A stretch of 64,000 nt of DNA from contig CM030934.1 of assembly GCA_018136815.1 (NCBI GenBank), positions 4,227,587 to 4,291,586 on the forward strand, written 5' to 3'. The notes beneath the pieces are model-generated. The model saw only the letters and a program-made list of their open reading frames with translations. It was not told the origin of the DNA and ran no database searches. The position numbers and the translations under genes are program-made. Origin of the DNA: Isochrysis galbana (lineage: Eukaryota; Haptophyta; Isochrysidales; Isochrysidaceae). Shown here in pieces: positions 11,801 to 23,976 of this stretch. The number at the start of each line of letters is the position of its first letter. Positions within the stretch are counted from its first letter, which is position 1.

Positions 11801-14800
11801 TGTGGCCCAAGGTGCGCCGGTCTGAAGCGCGTGCTTCTCACGACTCGGAGCAAGACGAGGACGAGGACGAGGACGAGGAAGCTGACGACGGGGTAAAGCC
11901 GCCGGCCCGAGGGTCTTCGAGTGGCAACGGTGGTCCCAGCTCCGCTCCAGCATCCGCCCCTGCAGCTGAGGGGCGGGGGAGCGGATCCGGCGGCAAGGCG
12001 CCGCTTCGCAGTGCCGACAAGGCAGCGTTGGGATCTGCCTTTGCATCGCGATCAAGCGGAAAGAACAAAGAGAGGGGCTTTTTCCGTGGCTCATTATCTG
12101 CGGGCCGCGTCGGGGTGGTATTAAGTGGTCTTGGTGTAGCCCTAGGTGGCGATGCTGAGGGAGACGAGGAGGACGATCTAATGGACGAAGACGAGGACGA
12201 AGACGAGGATGATGAGGACGACGAGGACGATGGCGAAGAGGGCTCCATGGTGGGGTCGCCAGACTTCGGCTCGACGCTCGACGGAAGCGAGTGCGTGCAT
12301 GACCTGCAGCTCAACTCGCCCACTCGCCGCGGCGACTCCGCCAAGAACCTCAGCTCGTACATGCTTCCGCCTGCTGCTCCAGCTGCCACCTCTTCTGCGC
12401 GCAGAGTTGGCGGCTCGTCGCGCGGCGCTGCAGAATCCAGCTCAGCAGCAGGGGAGGACCGCTCCTCTGCTATCGCGCCTTCTAAGACTGATGACTCTGC
12501 TCATGCTGGGGCATCGCCACGCTCGGCGCCAGGCTCCGACCTGGACGCAGCCGCCTCTGGATCTGCGGATTCGGAGGCATCGGCACGGGGTAATGCGTCA
12601 GCAGATCGGCAACCGAAGCTGGTGCTCTTGCTCAATGGCCGTCCGCTTCCTTACGGTATCTCTATCTTCCAGGCGATCCGCCAATTTGGAGCCTCGCCAC
12701 CGCCGCCGGCAGGCAGCCAAGTTCCCTCAAGCGTGTCTTCATCGCTCTCGCAGCGCCTTTGGGGCTCGGTGTATACGCTCCAATACCGTGTGGTGACCCC
12801 TGCCGATGAGGCCCTCACAAGCTCCTCGGCTGCCGGTAACGACGACGAGTCAACTATATTAGGTGACAAGAACGACTCTGAGACGGGCCCCGAGGCGCGG
12901 GTGCTTAACCTCGATGCAAACCTGTTCGACGGGCCTCTCGGAACCACGGCCCCTGCAATGGCTTCCTCCCCGCTGGACCCTGCGTCTTCGGTGCTGCAGC
13001 TACTGTGGTTCCTACATCGGCTGAACGAGCACTGGAGCTCGCTGTACTCGACCGTCGAACTTGCTGAAGCGGCGCGGGCGCGTGGACCGGCGCTGGCCAT
13101 GTCTCATTTTACCAACTCGAAGCTGAATGCCAAGCTTATGCGCCAGCTGCAAGACCCGCTTGCGCTCTGCTCGCGATGCTTTCCCAAGTGGTGCGGTGCA
13201 CTCACTTCCGCATGCCCATTTCTCTTTTCCTTCGAATCTCGCCGCCTCTTCCTACACTCAACGGCTTTTGGTCTCTCGCGTGCTCTGCAGCGCATGCATG
13301 CACACGCCGAAAGGGGGGTGGGTGGGCCCACCTCGAGCAGTGAGCCGCGTCCGGAGTCGCGGCTCGGTCGACTGCCTCGCCAAAAGGTGCGTATCTCCCG
13401 CGCTCGCGTTGTGGACTCCGCCATCAAGGTGATGGAGCTGTACGCCACTCAAAAGGCTCTCTTGGAGGTGGAGTACTTTGGCGAAGTGGGCACTGGGTTG
13501 GGCCCCACCCTCGAGTTCTACGCCCTTGTCTCGCATGAGCTCCGCAAGGCCGAGCTCAACCTCTGGCACCACGAGGAAGTTCCCAAGGAGACAGCTGTGG
13601 AGGCTGCCACCGGTGATGCGGGCGACATCGAATGTTTGCGGGAGAAACTGGTCCATGCCCCCTGCGGGCTCTTCCCTCGACCTGTTGCTCAAAGGGAAGA
13701 TGGATCGGGATTGCCCAAGCGCACTTTGCAGCTCTTCACTTTCATGGGCCGCTTTGTTGCCAAAGCTATGCTGGACTCCCGTCTGGTGGACCTCACGTTT
13801 GCGCCACCCTTCTACCGCCATCTTCTTGGCGCTGAGTTGGGCATGGATGACTTGAGGGAACTTTCCCCACACCTGGCGCGCTCGCTCGGCCAGCTTGAGG
13901 CAATCGCAAGGGAGCGCACCCGGATACTCAGCACACAGTCTGCCGGGCGCGCCGAGGCCGATGTCGCTGAAGACGTAGCCAAGTTGACACTTCACGGATG
14001 TCCTATCGACCAGCTTGGCCTGGATTTCACGCTTCCCGGCTTCCCGGAGATCGAGCTCGTGCCTGGTGGGAAAGACAAGGAGGTTACCATTGATACTTTG
14101 GGCGAGTATGTGCAGCTGGTGCTACGTGTGATGTTGTACGACGGCGTCAAGGCACAAATAACGGCTTTCAAACGTGGCTTTTCCGACGTTTTCGCTGTGC
14201 ACCGGCTGTCCTGCTTCTCACCAGCCGAACTTGACGTGCTCTTCAATGGTGCGCTTCCTTCTCCCTCCGGCACCCATCGGCGCTATCGCGTTGCCTCAGC
14301 TAGCGCACTACACCAGGCTTGCGTTTGAGCTTCTATGTCTTCGTGCCCGAACATCGCATGTTGTTCGTTGCCCTCTTAACGCATGCACTGCCAACTCCAG
14401 GTGCGCGCGAACGTTGGGAGAAGTCCCTGGTGATCGAGCAGATCAAATTTGATCACGGCTACACTCGCTCATCGCGTGCCGTTGGTTTCCTCCTCGACGT
14501 AATCTCCGAGTTCAGCGATGAGCAGCTTGCAGCCTTCCTGAAGGTGAGGCACGCGCCGGGCCTATTCGCTCTTTTGTGGAGCTTCATCGCTAACCCCCAT
14601 GGCGTTCCCATGACCAAAGCACTTGCCCCGAGTGAGTTGATGAGAAGCGAAAAACGTGCAGGGTAGCCTCCCTTTTGAGGCGCCATGGTCAGTAGTCAGC
14701 GAGCGATCAAATGGCTGTGCACTGTTTGATTACACTTGCCGTTGAGCACGCCCTTCTCTCCGATGACAACTGGTTGAGGGCTCTACACTTTGAGCCTCCC

Positions 14801-15086
14801 AAGCCTTCCGCTTCCCAATGGATGCTCGTGTAACATTGCTTCCTTCCCCGCGCAGTTTGTGACGGGGAGTCCGCGCCTGCCGGTGGGTGGCTTGGCACGG
14901 CTCTCACCACGTCTGACTATCGTGCAAAAGAAGCCGGAAGCCGATGTCTCACCGGACGCCTACTTACCTTCGGTGATGACGTGTGCAAATTACCTCAAGC
15001 TACCGGATTATTCGTCCAAGCAAGTGATGATGGAACGCCTGCTTACTGCCATCAACGAAGGCCAAGGGGCGTTCCTTCTTTCGTAA
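8853..15086 (+). CDS. HECT-type E3 ubiquitin ligase, UPL3/UPL4-TRIP12 class, 4 exons
   Basis: Exons are 8853-8878, 8976-14248, 14401-14543 and 14856-15086. They join in frame to 1890 residues, the length of plant UPL3. Armadillo-type helices fill about residues 80-450 ([17 protein letters not shown], the UPL3-like ARM start). Two acidic blocks (DEDEDEDE near 970 and 1070-1095) and low-complexity Ser/Ala linkers follow. The HECT domain starts near 1500 ([22 protein letters not shown]) and ends with the catalytic loop [18 protein letters not shown], Cys about 1857. Late introns restore [24 protein letters not shown] and the catalytic end, none of which is in the long exon. Exon 1 is only 26 nt (ATGAACACTCC..) and is the least certain part. 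The family ubiquitinates nuclear and cytosolic substrates, with roles in the cell cycle and N-degron/UFD pathways. Confidence 0.9.
14249..14400 (+). other. intron 2 of the HECT gene
   Basis: It is GTGCGC..CTCCAG, 152 bp. Joining gives [20 protein letters not shown], the expected HECT sequence. Without this splice the frame ends at 14328 before the catalytic cysteine. Confidence 0.85.
14544..14855 (+). other. intron 3 of the HECT gene
   Basis: It is GTGAGG..CGCAG, 312 bp. Joining gives [17 protein letters not shown], a hallmark of HECT C-lobes. Confidence 0.85.
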
Positions 15087-15860
15087 GTCTAGCGGCTAGT
15101 CCCCGCACCCACTCATGATGGATTGTCATCTCGCTCCAGTGCAAGTGGCCCTCATTGAGGAAGAGTTCTTGTGCACAACGCGGACTCGAGACGGGTTGGC
15201 TCACATGCCACGAGCAACATGTCAGATGTCCATGTGAGGTGGCCGGTAAAGTGAAGAGGCGGGTCTGGAGTTGAGTTGTGTGAGGCACAATACATCTTGT
15301 ATTCTTGGCTCAAATATCGAGGGGGCCGAGCGCAGTTCACAACTGCAGCTCTCGGAACGCACATCGACCAATCCGGCGCCATAGAACATGCGTGATAGGT
15401 GAACTTCTACGATGAGAGAGCAACCAAACTCATGTTGCCCAAACGGACTTTGCGTTAGTATGAGCTGATGGTGCGGTATGTTCTCGACTGTATGGTGTAC
15501 GGTGGGGCCGTCTTGTGGGAGCCTGTCGAAATGAGTGATGAGATGTGGCGCCACGCACCTGCTAGTTTGTTTCGAAAGCGAATGACTCGATGTCTAGGTG
15601 CTCTGATGAAGATGAAGATGCAGTTGTTTTTTCAGCGTGAGCGATAGAAGCTTGTGCGCGCACAGTGATGGTGAAATGAGAAAATTTTATGCGCCGTTGT
15701 GCAGCACAAGAGACGCAACGCACCCAGCAGTCGTTAAGCCTCCGTCGGACGCCGCGCCCCGCTCGGCCGTCGCGATACCAGCCATGCGCGATAACCCGCT
15801 GCTTTGAGACGCGCCTCGCCCACGGCAGCAAGCAGGGGCTCACCGGCTTGGGCTAGCCTC
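15087..15860. other. intergenic, no supported gene
   Basis: This is the 3' flank of the HECT gene. There is no convincing reading frame, RNA gene or repeat. Confidence 0.4.
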
Positions 15861-15867
15861 AACCTCG

Positions 15868-16080
15868 GTGTGGTCAGCTCTGCAGCAGGACTGCCACATC
15901 GATTCTTTCAAGACCGAGGGCGCAAGCCAGCACCTCCACGTCTACTACAAGTTCGGCTTGCTTTCCCACGAGAAGCTCGCACGGGTGGCACGGGGCTGGC
16001 TGAAAAAAATGCTAAAGACTAAAGACCCTTCCTTGCTACTACTGCTAGCTACGGGGGGCCCATCGCACTCACGGTGCTGA
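15868..16080 (+). other. possible isolated exon, unknown
   Basis: An AG acceptor-like site at about 15876 precedes an open stretch with ordinary residue use (HLHVYYKFGLLSHEKLARV), which looks more protein-like than its surroundings. I recognise no family, and no partner exons are evident. It could be a gene relic or chance. Confidence 0.2.
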
Positions 16081-17204
16081 AGCTCATATCTCACCTATAC
16101 CCCAAACTCTCCACGGGCACTCAAGGCAAACGCAAATCCAAAAAAAACGCAAACAGACGAATAGGATCATCGACATCGACCATCGGCATCTCCCCCAGCG
16201 GGAACGCCATGCTTGCGTCTAGAAATTCCCCCGCGGGGACGCCGTATGCGCGTCTAGAAACTTTATTTGATGTGCACGCCGTGTGCACCGGGACGCGATG
16301 CGCAGTTCGTTTCCCCGGGGGGGCGCCGGTGCGTGTGATTGCGAATCATCACCCGCACGCGGCACCTCGGTCGACTCGGTCCCACCCTTCTCCCCTTTCT
16401 CCCCTCCGATCTCCGCTCCCTCCGCCCACGCTTCGCTCCCCCTCTTGCTCCCTAGTGCTTCCCACCTGCTGTAGTCCTGCGGTTGGTTGCGCAAGCGCAA
16501 ACCAACCTGTGATTACACTCTCGCCGCTCGAGCCCATGCATACGCAGCTCACATGCTACGCCAACCGAAGAGCGCTCTGGTGCCGCGTCAACCGACGAGG
16601 GCTCCGACGCGCCACCGCCTGCCTTGACCGCCCTAGTGCTAGTGAAATGCGAAAATTGGATATATGAGCGAGATGATGCATAGTCATGTTTCGTATGGCG
16701 TATACGTTAACGTGTTGAGGTATCAGCCCACAGAGCCTTCCCACATATCTGATCAGCTTGAATGGGACTTCCTACTTGAGATTCAGCTTAACTTGAAACT
16801 TGCACGAGGTTCCAAACTATTTTGATATCGCATCTGGCATGTATATGCTCAACGCCATCGCAAGCGTCCGTTCGTCTGATATAAGGATCTCCATGAGACA
16901 GCAGGGTGGGCATAGGATCTACAACTTCTGCAAGTAGTATCTGGAAACAATCTGGAACCTATCTCTGGTCATTCCGCACATCTGCTTCGTTACAATTATG
17001 TGAAGCCTGGGATGCCCTGACGGATTTCGTAAGGGAGAAAATATGGGATGAAGGAAAGAGCGAGGAGCGAAATCAGAGCGAGGTTCGGTAGGCCACCTGC
17101 ACGTCACGTGGCAAGTTCGCGGTGAGCCCTTGCGGTGAGGTTTGGCAGGCCGCTCAAAAGACGGTGCGCCTCTATCAGGCCGTCGGGCCACGTGATGGTC
17201 GATG
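16081..17204. other. intergenic, no supported gene
   Basis: It holds two similar short blocks containing CCCCGCGGGGACGCCGT and CGTCTAGAAA (about 16200-16330); a related text is at 55366-55400. The rest, to the FKBP gene, shows no gene. Confidence 0.35.
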
Positions 17205-17879
17205 CTATGGCACAATATACAGGCAATGGCCGAACCAAGGACACACTAGGGCCCGGATCGCATATTCTGCGACGGCACTCGGCATCAAGTGCTCACCAGG
17301 AACTTTTGCAGCAATCGCCTCAACACCCTCAGCAATACCAACCACTTCAGTTTCGAACACGAGATCAGCGTTCGGCGGGATGGCGGCCCCGGCTCCTTGC
17401 TCTCCATATGCCAGGTGGCATGGGATCAATAATTTGCGCTGTCCTCCAACCTTCATGCCCTGGATGCCTTCATCCCACCTGCGTGCCTCCCCGAAGGAAG
17501 CATCAAAGCATGAGACATTGCCTGGGACGTCCCTGGCGCGTGCTACTTAATCTCTAGGTGGGGCACACGCACGAGCAGCCTACCCAGGGATGACCCTTCC
17601 CGCACCAAGCTCGAAGATGATCGGGTTGCGCCCCTTGCTCGTGTCGAACTCCTTGCCGTCGGTCAGTGTGCCCGTGTAGTCCACTTTGACCATGTCTCCT
17701 TTCTCGAGAATCTTGCCTGTCCCCACCTTGACGTCGAGGTACTTGAGACCCGAGGATGTGGTGACGTAGCCTTCGTCGGACACTTGCATGCGCACCGCGA
17801 TCCGCGTCATACGACTGCCCAAGCGGCCAGGCAGCGGCGAAAGCAGGCCGAGCAGCGCGGCAGTCAGGAGAGCCGCCAT
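17205..17879 (-). CDS. FKBP-type peptidyl-prolyl cis-trans isomerase, 2 exons
   Basis: Exon 1 is 17879-17584 and exon 2 17478-17205, split by a 105-bp GT..AG intron (17583-17479). The product has 189 residues. The N-terminus ([23 protein letters not shown]) is a hydrophobic, signal-like leader. The FKBP domain follows from about residue 40: [62 protein letters not shown] and [13 protein letters not shown]. The splice rebuilds [13 protein letters not shown] exactly. The leader fits targeting to the plastid or endomembrane; plastid-lumen FKBPs are a large family in algae. About 40 residues extend beyond the usual C-terminal strand, and a further unspotted intron there is possible. Confidence 0.87.
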
Positions 17880-20199
17880 GACGGTGCGACGACCGACTGA
17901 AAAGAGGATCTCAATTAAAATGTGGTCCGCGGATGAGAGGGCCCACCTCCGGTATTACGGGAAATCGGCGGACGGCGGATGGGAGGGCGGCGTCGCCCGC
18001 AGTGGATCAGGTAGTGGGGCTCCTGGCGGCTGTGTATTGTGTTGGGTATGTATGACCCAGGCGGCTTGAGCAAGGCGGGCAGCGTCCCTCTGGAGCCATT
18101 GGTCGGCGGCGCTGGTGTCCCTGGCGCACCTGTTGACCGCGAGGCTGAGCTGCATGAAGTGTGCTGTAGTCGCATGGTGGAGGAGGACGAGCGTCAAAGG
18201 TTGGGCGCGTGTCTACACTGGAGAAGAGCCCGCCCGAGGTGGCGGGGGCGTGGGAAGGAACCTACTAGGCAGGCCACCAGGCGAGGTGCGCAAAGGAGTA
18301 GCCACAAGTTCGCCTCTTATGGTGGTCGGTGGTGGGCGCAATGGTTGCACGGAGTGCTACCTGCTGTGTCATAGATCTATGCACCAGGCCGCAGAATTGG
18401 AGCCGCACAGCCCCCCAGGAAGCCAAATTCCGATTTCCATGGAGATAAGGAGTCTTGAGCGCGGGCTACGCATGCAAGCATGTGACCTATGTGTTGGACT
18501 GTTGGCAGAGACTGCGGCTCGTTGTAGTGCATCTCGGTTTTTTTGTGCCGCCTGTGAGCCTGTGAGGTGTGAGGCAAGCATGCAAGTGTCAGGGGTAAGC
18601 CAGGGTGCTAAGTCAAGGCCAGCGGTCTTTGACAACCTTTCACATCTGCCATTACTAAAACACACAGATAAACATCCGCACTTCAAACACATCACCCATA
18701 GGAGGTTGAGGTTGGGCACACGCGAAACAGATTAATGTCCAGTCGCACGGACACGGACTCGTGCCGACTATGCGGCCGCTACCGCGAAGACTCTTGCCAT
18801 CTGGCTTGGTGTCCCGCAACACAGCGAATCTTCGAAGCCATAGACACCCTCACGGGCTTTACTCACCGTCCCGAACGGTCACGTACTCAAAAAACTAAAG
18901 ACAGATTGTTCGTGTACTCAGAGGAGCGCCTACACCTGACAATCTAAAAACCCTATACCTGATCGCATGGAAATATATACTCAGAGACTTTTACATAGTA
19001 GAGTACGATGCATACACCTTTCACTACATCCCAGTACTCGAGAGCACTCTCACAAGATTCTCGGTTGTTACAAGGGGACTGACCCTGTCCGGCACGCATA
19101 GCCCCGCGCGTGCTACTCGCATGACTTGCACGGCGGGCCATGGAAGGAAACCTAAACCTAAACTCAAAGACCCGGTAGAACTAAGGGCCCCGGTTTTCAT
19201 AAAATGCAAAAGAGGTGGGCTAGCCATGGGCGACAGCCTCACACTCGTAGCGCAGGCGCTAGATCTAACCGCGAAACCTTTATTAGCCCTGGCAAAGCTC
19301 GACACCTCGACACACGACAAGTGAATCACATATTGTTCGGTGCGTGCCCTGGCAAAGCCTTTCACATAACGTATTTCCTGATGAATGATCAATGGTGAAG
19401 AAAATTCGGCAACTTCCAATTTCAGGCTGTCGGAGCAGCCGGCGGCCGTATTAAGAAAACTGTTCCGGTTCCGGAATGTGAACAATGTGAAATGTGGTGA
19501 TTTTTGATTTCGATGTGGTCATGAACATGGGCTCGTGCGGGGGCTCGAGCCGTGAAAATTGTAAATTGGCGTGGGAACTGCCTTATAGTCTTATAGCAAC
19601 TGAATGCCTTATAGCTTATAGCTTATAGCCCATGTGAAACGTGGTAATATGATATTTATTTAATATGCAATACCATGATACACACCTAACATACGCTCCC
19701 CGCGAAGCTCATCCACTTCCACTTCACCCACAAAGACACACACAATGCACACATAATATCGCCAGCGTCGTGTTCGGACTCGCATCGCCACTCTCAGCAG
19801 TGATGTCTTTGCGCACGCACCGAACAGTGGACAGTGGCTGCGCGTCTCCAATCTCCAACTACAACTCCGGTCACTCGTCACTCCTCACCCACCACCCACA
19901 TCCGAATCCGCACACTCCTCCTCGGCGACGACGGGCGACAGGCGACTTGCCTCCCACTTCCACCCGTGCCCCGTGCCGCAACCGTAGGCGCCCACCGCTC
20001 GCACTTACTTCTTACTCGTTCCGTCGAAAGAGGACCAATATACGTAGTAGTATTTGATAGAGTACTTTAGGCTAAATACGGGATTTCCGTATTTGGCCGT
20101 ATTTGCAGGCCCCAGCACCGTGTTTCTCATCTAGGCTCGGTTCTCTCGGCTCTCTCCCCGTCAGTTGGGCGTTCAGGGCGGTGCCGACGGACGGCGAGT
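17880..20199. other. long intergenic region with a retroelement relic
   Basis: There is no host gene. It holds the zinc-finger relic described separately (18735-18870) and a cluster of short CTTATAGCTTATAG repeats at about 19600-19630. The segment 19665-20060 is open in plus frames but compositionally biased. Confidence 0.4.
18735..18947 (+). pseudogene. fragment of a non-LTR retrotransposon C-terminal zinc-binding domain
   Basis: A short open stretch reads DSCRLCGRYREDSCHLAWCP (C-x2-C..H-x4-C), like the zinc-binding domain that closes the reverse transcriptase protein of many LINE-type elements. No RT core is seen upstream, so it is at most a relic. Evidence rests on the Cys/His spacing alone. 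Confidence 0.4.
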
Positions 20200-21060
20200 A
20201 TGGCCCTACCCTCGTGCTCCCTGTCGCTCTGGGCGAGCGAAGCAGCGGCGTCGAGCTCGTGGAGCGAGATGGCACTGTTGGAAGGCTACCCGCCCGAGCG
20301 TGCATTCGGGTGGGGCGTGAGTGAGCTGCTGGGCTCGCCCAACAGACTGGACGGAAGCTGCTCCGACTGGCCGGGAGCATGGTCTCCCTCCTCAAATGGG
20401 ACAACAGAGGAATACGTGCGTGTGCAGTTTGCATCGGTGCCTCTCAGGCTCCTCGGCATAAATGTACATGAGGTCAACGCCGCTCCTTTCCTCACCAGAG
20501 TGGAGCTGGAAGGCCCAGATGGTCAACGAAGTCGCATCTGGGATGGTGTCGATGATACCCCTTGTCCTGGATGGTTCAACATCTCCTACGATAGCATTGA
20601 GGCTAACGTAAGCGCAATCTGGCTCTTCACATCGACGCCCGGCTTTGAAGAAATCGACGCCGTCCAAATAACAGCGCTGGGACCGTGTCCACCACCTCCG
20701 CATCCTCCATCATCACCACCACCAAGACCAGTCATTGTCTTCGAATCACACATATTCTGGCTCACCGCAACATCGCTTCTTCTCTTTTGGCTTCTAGTTC
20801 TAATGATCGCATGTTTCAAATGCAGCAAGCAGAGATCAAAGCACTCGAAAATCAACACTCTACCTCCCCTTCCGCCCGTCAATGAATCGCTATCCAATCA
20901 TCCAGAATTTGTGAATGTTTTGCCTTCACCCGTGCCGCCTTTACGCACCTCAAATCATCTGGATCTCGACACCTCTATCAATCGCCACTCGTCAAGTGTG
21001 CAGAAGACAGAGAGCTCGCAGCTGACATCATCCCATGTGATGACGCGCACGCTCCCGTGA
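20200..21060 (+). CDS. single-pass membrane protein with a discoidin (F5/8C)-like extracellular domain
   Basis: 286 residues, no intron needed. Residues about 35-165 carry a discoidin-like module found in bacterial and algal secreted proteins. Its signs are LLGSPNRLDG, AWSPSSNGTTEEYVRVQFASV, GINVHEVNAAPFLTRVELEG, IWDGVDDTPCPGWFNISY and FEEIDAVQITALG. A Pro-rich stalk (CPPPPHPPSSPPPRP) then leads into one membrane helix (IFWLTATSLLLFWLLVLMIACF, trimmed: about residues 187-208). A basic then Ser/Pro-rich cytoplasmic tail of about 75 residues follows. The N-terminus (MALPSCSLSLWAS) is only weakly signal-like, so an upstream exon is possible. The likely role is surface binding of glycans or lipids, by analogy only. 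Confidence 0.7.
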   Translation: MALPSCSLSLWASEAAASSSWSEMALLEGYPPERAFGWGVSELLGSPNRLDGSCSDWPGAWSPSSNGTTEEYVRVQFASVPLRLLGINVHEVNAAPFLTRVELEGPDGQRSRIWDGVDDTPCPGWFNISYDSIEANVSAIWLFTSTPGFEEIDAVQITALGPCPPPPHPPSSPPPRPVIVFESHIFWLTATSLLLFWLLVLMIACFKCSKQRSKHSKINTLPPLPPVNESLSNHPEFVNVLPSPVPPLRTSNHLDLDTSINRHSSSVQKTESSQLTSSHVMTRTLP

Positions 21061-21868
21061 GGAAACTCCCAATTCCTCGATCTCGATCGCTTGCACGAAT
21101 GAGCTATGATGAAAGAGTGCAGCAGCATGTCGAGGGGGAACTTTGATAGCGAAAGAAACACATGTGTAAATAACAGGTTCATAGAATTCTTGACAAATTG
21201 TGAGAGTGATCTTTGTTGCAGTAGAGATTAAAATCTTTACAAACTTACCGCTACTTGCACGGCGCGAGGCAGAATGCCGGTGCTACTCCCTACTCTCACA
21301 ACATGCTGAGGGATCGAGCATGACCACCGGCTCGATATGAGAAGATACAGAAGGAGACCGATCGGTAGTAGGCGCGGCGGGAGCGGAGGGGGGTGATGGA
21401 GGTTGCTTCGCTTTGTAGGCAACATCGACCAGGGCTTTGGCCTGTGCCTTGCCACGTCGCAAATCAAAGAAGCCTCAACAGGCCACAGGCCCGTCAACCC
21501 TCAACCCCCCTCCGAACGCTAGGCCCAAGGTAGTTAGTGCGTGACGTGGCACGTGGGCCGACCCCCGACCCCCGAAACTGAAGAACAAGGAATGAGGGGG
21601 GGGGCGGGAAAGAGGGAGTGGAGGAGGCAAGGGCGATGGCAGCGGGGTCTCGGAGGAAGGAGTATCTACGGTAGCTTAGCGGACGTTTTCAAGAATGTCT
21701 TTTTTTTGGCCTGTGCCTTGACTAAGGCGCGCCACCCTTGCCAGCTACCAGCAACGCCTTGGAGGCTGGAGGTGCTCGGAAGTTTCCTCTCGCGGTCTCG
21801 TCGAGTGGCGCGGCGTCGGCCGACGGCGACTCAGTGGGCGAGCTGGGCTCCGCCGGGGCTCGTGAGAG
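21061..21868. other. intergenic with one dispersed repeat copy
   Basis: The block at about 21510-21710 (GACCCCCGAAACTGAAGAAC, GAGTGGAGGAGGCAAGGGCG, TTTTCAAGAATGTCTTTTTT) resembles 41960-42160 in the same order and strand. It is therefore a dispersed repeat. The remainder, up to the carotenoid-isomerase-like start, shows nothing else. Confidence 0.5.
21510..21710 (+). repeat. dispersed repeat, copy 1 (partner at 41960-42160)
   Basis: Both copies hold a GACCCCC-GAAAC(T/C)GAA block, a G-rich run with GCGGAAAGA/GCGGGAAAGA, GAGGCAAGGGCG and TTCAAGAATTT/TTCAAGAATGT near the end. Identity is moderate, judged by eye. The type of element is unknown. Confidence 0.5.
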
Positions 21869-23976
21869 ATGGAGGCGCGCTGGCGGTGGGTCGAGCTCCT
21901 GGGTATCGTGAGTACCGTCTCAGCCATCGGAGCTGTTGCCAACCCCATTGTGAGCTCTGCGAGGTCCGCCAAGAACGTCCGCATGGCGCTGCGCGGCTTC
22001 GATGGCTTCGATGAGGAATGTGATGTGATCATCGTTGGCTCGGGACTTGGAGGCCTCAGTGCGGGCGCACTGTGTGCACGATATCATCTTTCAACCATTG
22101 TATGCGAGGCGCACTATAAGGCCGGCGGGTGCGCGCACACGTTCGAGCGCGAAGGGTACACGTTCGACTCGGGCCCATCGCTCTGGTCAGGGTGCGCCCA
22201 GCCCAGCTACAACCCGCTTCGTCAAGTGCTTGATGCCGTCGGCGAGTCGCCGAAGTGGCACCAGTACGATGGCTGGTGGATGTACACCGACGATGGGCCG
22301 TTTTATGCCAAATCGGGAGACATTGACCACTTCAAGGCAACGATGGCTGAGTTGGGGAATGGCGGCGAGACGGTTGCTCAATGGGAGCGGCTCAACGAAT
22401 TCATCGAGCCCTTGCAGCGAGCGGTGCTAGCAGTGCCACCGCTAGCGCTCCGTGCTGATGTTGGCGCACTGTTCACAGCCGGCCGCTACCTGAGCGCGAT
22501 GGCTGATCCACGCATAGGCCTGCGTGCTTACTTGCTCTCAGGACCATGGTCGGCGGTGTTGAAGGCGGCAGGAGTGACAGATCGTTGGCTCCTCAACTAC
22601 TTCGATTTCCTTGCATTCGCATTCTCTGGTCTTCCATCAAATGGCACAGTTGCTGCCGCCATGGTACGCTGGTCACCATGAGGCACTCGCTAGCTGCTCG
22701 TGTGGCTCCCAAGCTGCATGTCGAAAATGATCCTATCTCATGTTGTACCTCTTGTGATGCATACTCCTTTTCACCCTTGCCGTTCGCGACCAGATTTATA
22801 TGCTGCACGATCTCAACAAGCAAGGAGCGCGGATGGATTATCCGGAAGGCGGCTCAGGTGCAGTGGTAGATGCGCTTTCGCGAGGGCTCACCAAATATGG
22901 TGGTGAATTGCGGCTGCGGACGCCCGTAGAGCGCATACTGCTCAATGATGCGGGCGAATGCGATGGCGTTGAACTCAAGGGTGGTAGGCGCATTCGCGCG
23001 CGACGTGCTGTTATCTCCAATGCTGCTATCTGGAACACTGCCCGACTGCTGCCTGAGAAATTGCGTGCGGCTTTCCGTGGCAAAGGTAGCCTAGATGACA
23101 GCACTCCCGCTACCCCCAGCTTCATGCACTTGCACCTCGGCATCCGCGCTGATGGCCTTAGCGAGCAAGCTCTATCCTCTATCCATCACATCGTCGTGCC
23201 GGAATGGGAAAAGCTTACACACCCACAGGTGTGCATACCACCAGTCTCGCCCTCTCGTTGCACGGGTCTTAAGTCTACCTGTATGTGGCCAATGTCCTTA
23301 TGCTCACTTTCCCTTTTACTTAGTCGGCCGCGTTTGTCTCGATGCCCTCGCTTCTTGACCAATCTGCCGCGCCCATCGGTCGCCATGCCATCCACGCCTA
23401 TCTTCCCGCAACGGAACCGTATGAACTGTGGGAGACAACCAAACGTGGCACGCCCGAGTACGATAGGCTGAAGCGCGAGCGTGTCGAGCCACTCTTCAAG
23501 GCTATCGAGCGCTTTGTGCCGGACATACGAGACCGTATCGAGGTGAGATCGTGTCTCCCGCCTCATGCAAGTGCAGCCGGCGCTTCCTTTCTCCATGCAT
23601 GCAAAACTAATTTCATGGGCTTTCCGATGCAAAAACTGCGAGGCTGTGAGGGCAGGCCGAACATCTCGCTCATACTTGAGCTTGATTGACTCACTGCCAT
23701 CGCCATCAGGTCGAAATGATTGGCTCGCCATTGACGCACGAACGCTTCCTTCGCCGCCATCGAGGCTCATATGGTCCCGAACTCCGTGCTGGTGAGCAGG
23801 ACTTTCCCGGCGCGCGGACACCCGTTCCGAAGCTTCTCGTCTGCGGCGACTCAACTTGGCCCGGTATAGGAGTTCCTGCGGTTGCGGGCTCCGGCATCGC
23901 AGCTGCACATGCGGTGGTGGGGGTGGCCGACCAGCAACAGCTGCTCGACGAGCTGAGAGAAAATGGGCTCCTCTGA
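21869..23976 (+). CDS. carotenoid isomerase-like FAD oxidoreductase (CRTISO / phytoene desaturase family), 4 exons, copy 1
   Basis: Exons 21869-22663, 22794-23228, 23324-23542 and 23710-23976 join to 571 residues, the size of CRTISO. A hydrophobic leader (residues 1-35) precedes the FAD-binding GxGxxG (VIIVGSGLGGLSAG), then YTFDSGPSLWSG and NPLRQVLDAVG. The middle is LNYFDFLAFAFSGLPSNGT..AAAM-IYML..YPEGGSGAVVDAL. The C-terminus carries VEMIGSPLTHERFLRR and the conserved GDSTWPGIGVPAVAGSGIAAA. Family members isomerise or saturate polyenes such as prolycopene or all-trans-retinol in plastids; the substrate here is not known. It stands tail to tail with a paralogue at 24871-27005. Every splice restores conserved sequence. 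Confidence 0.9.
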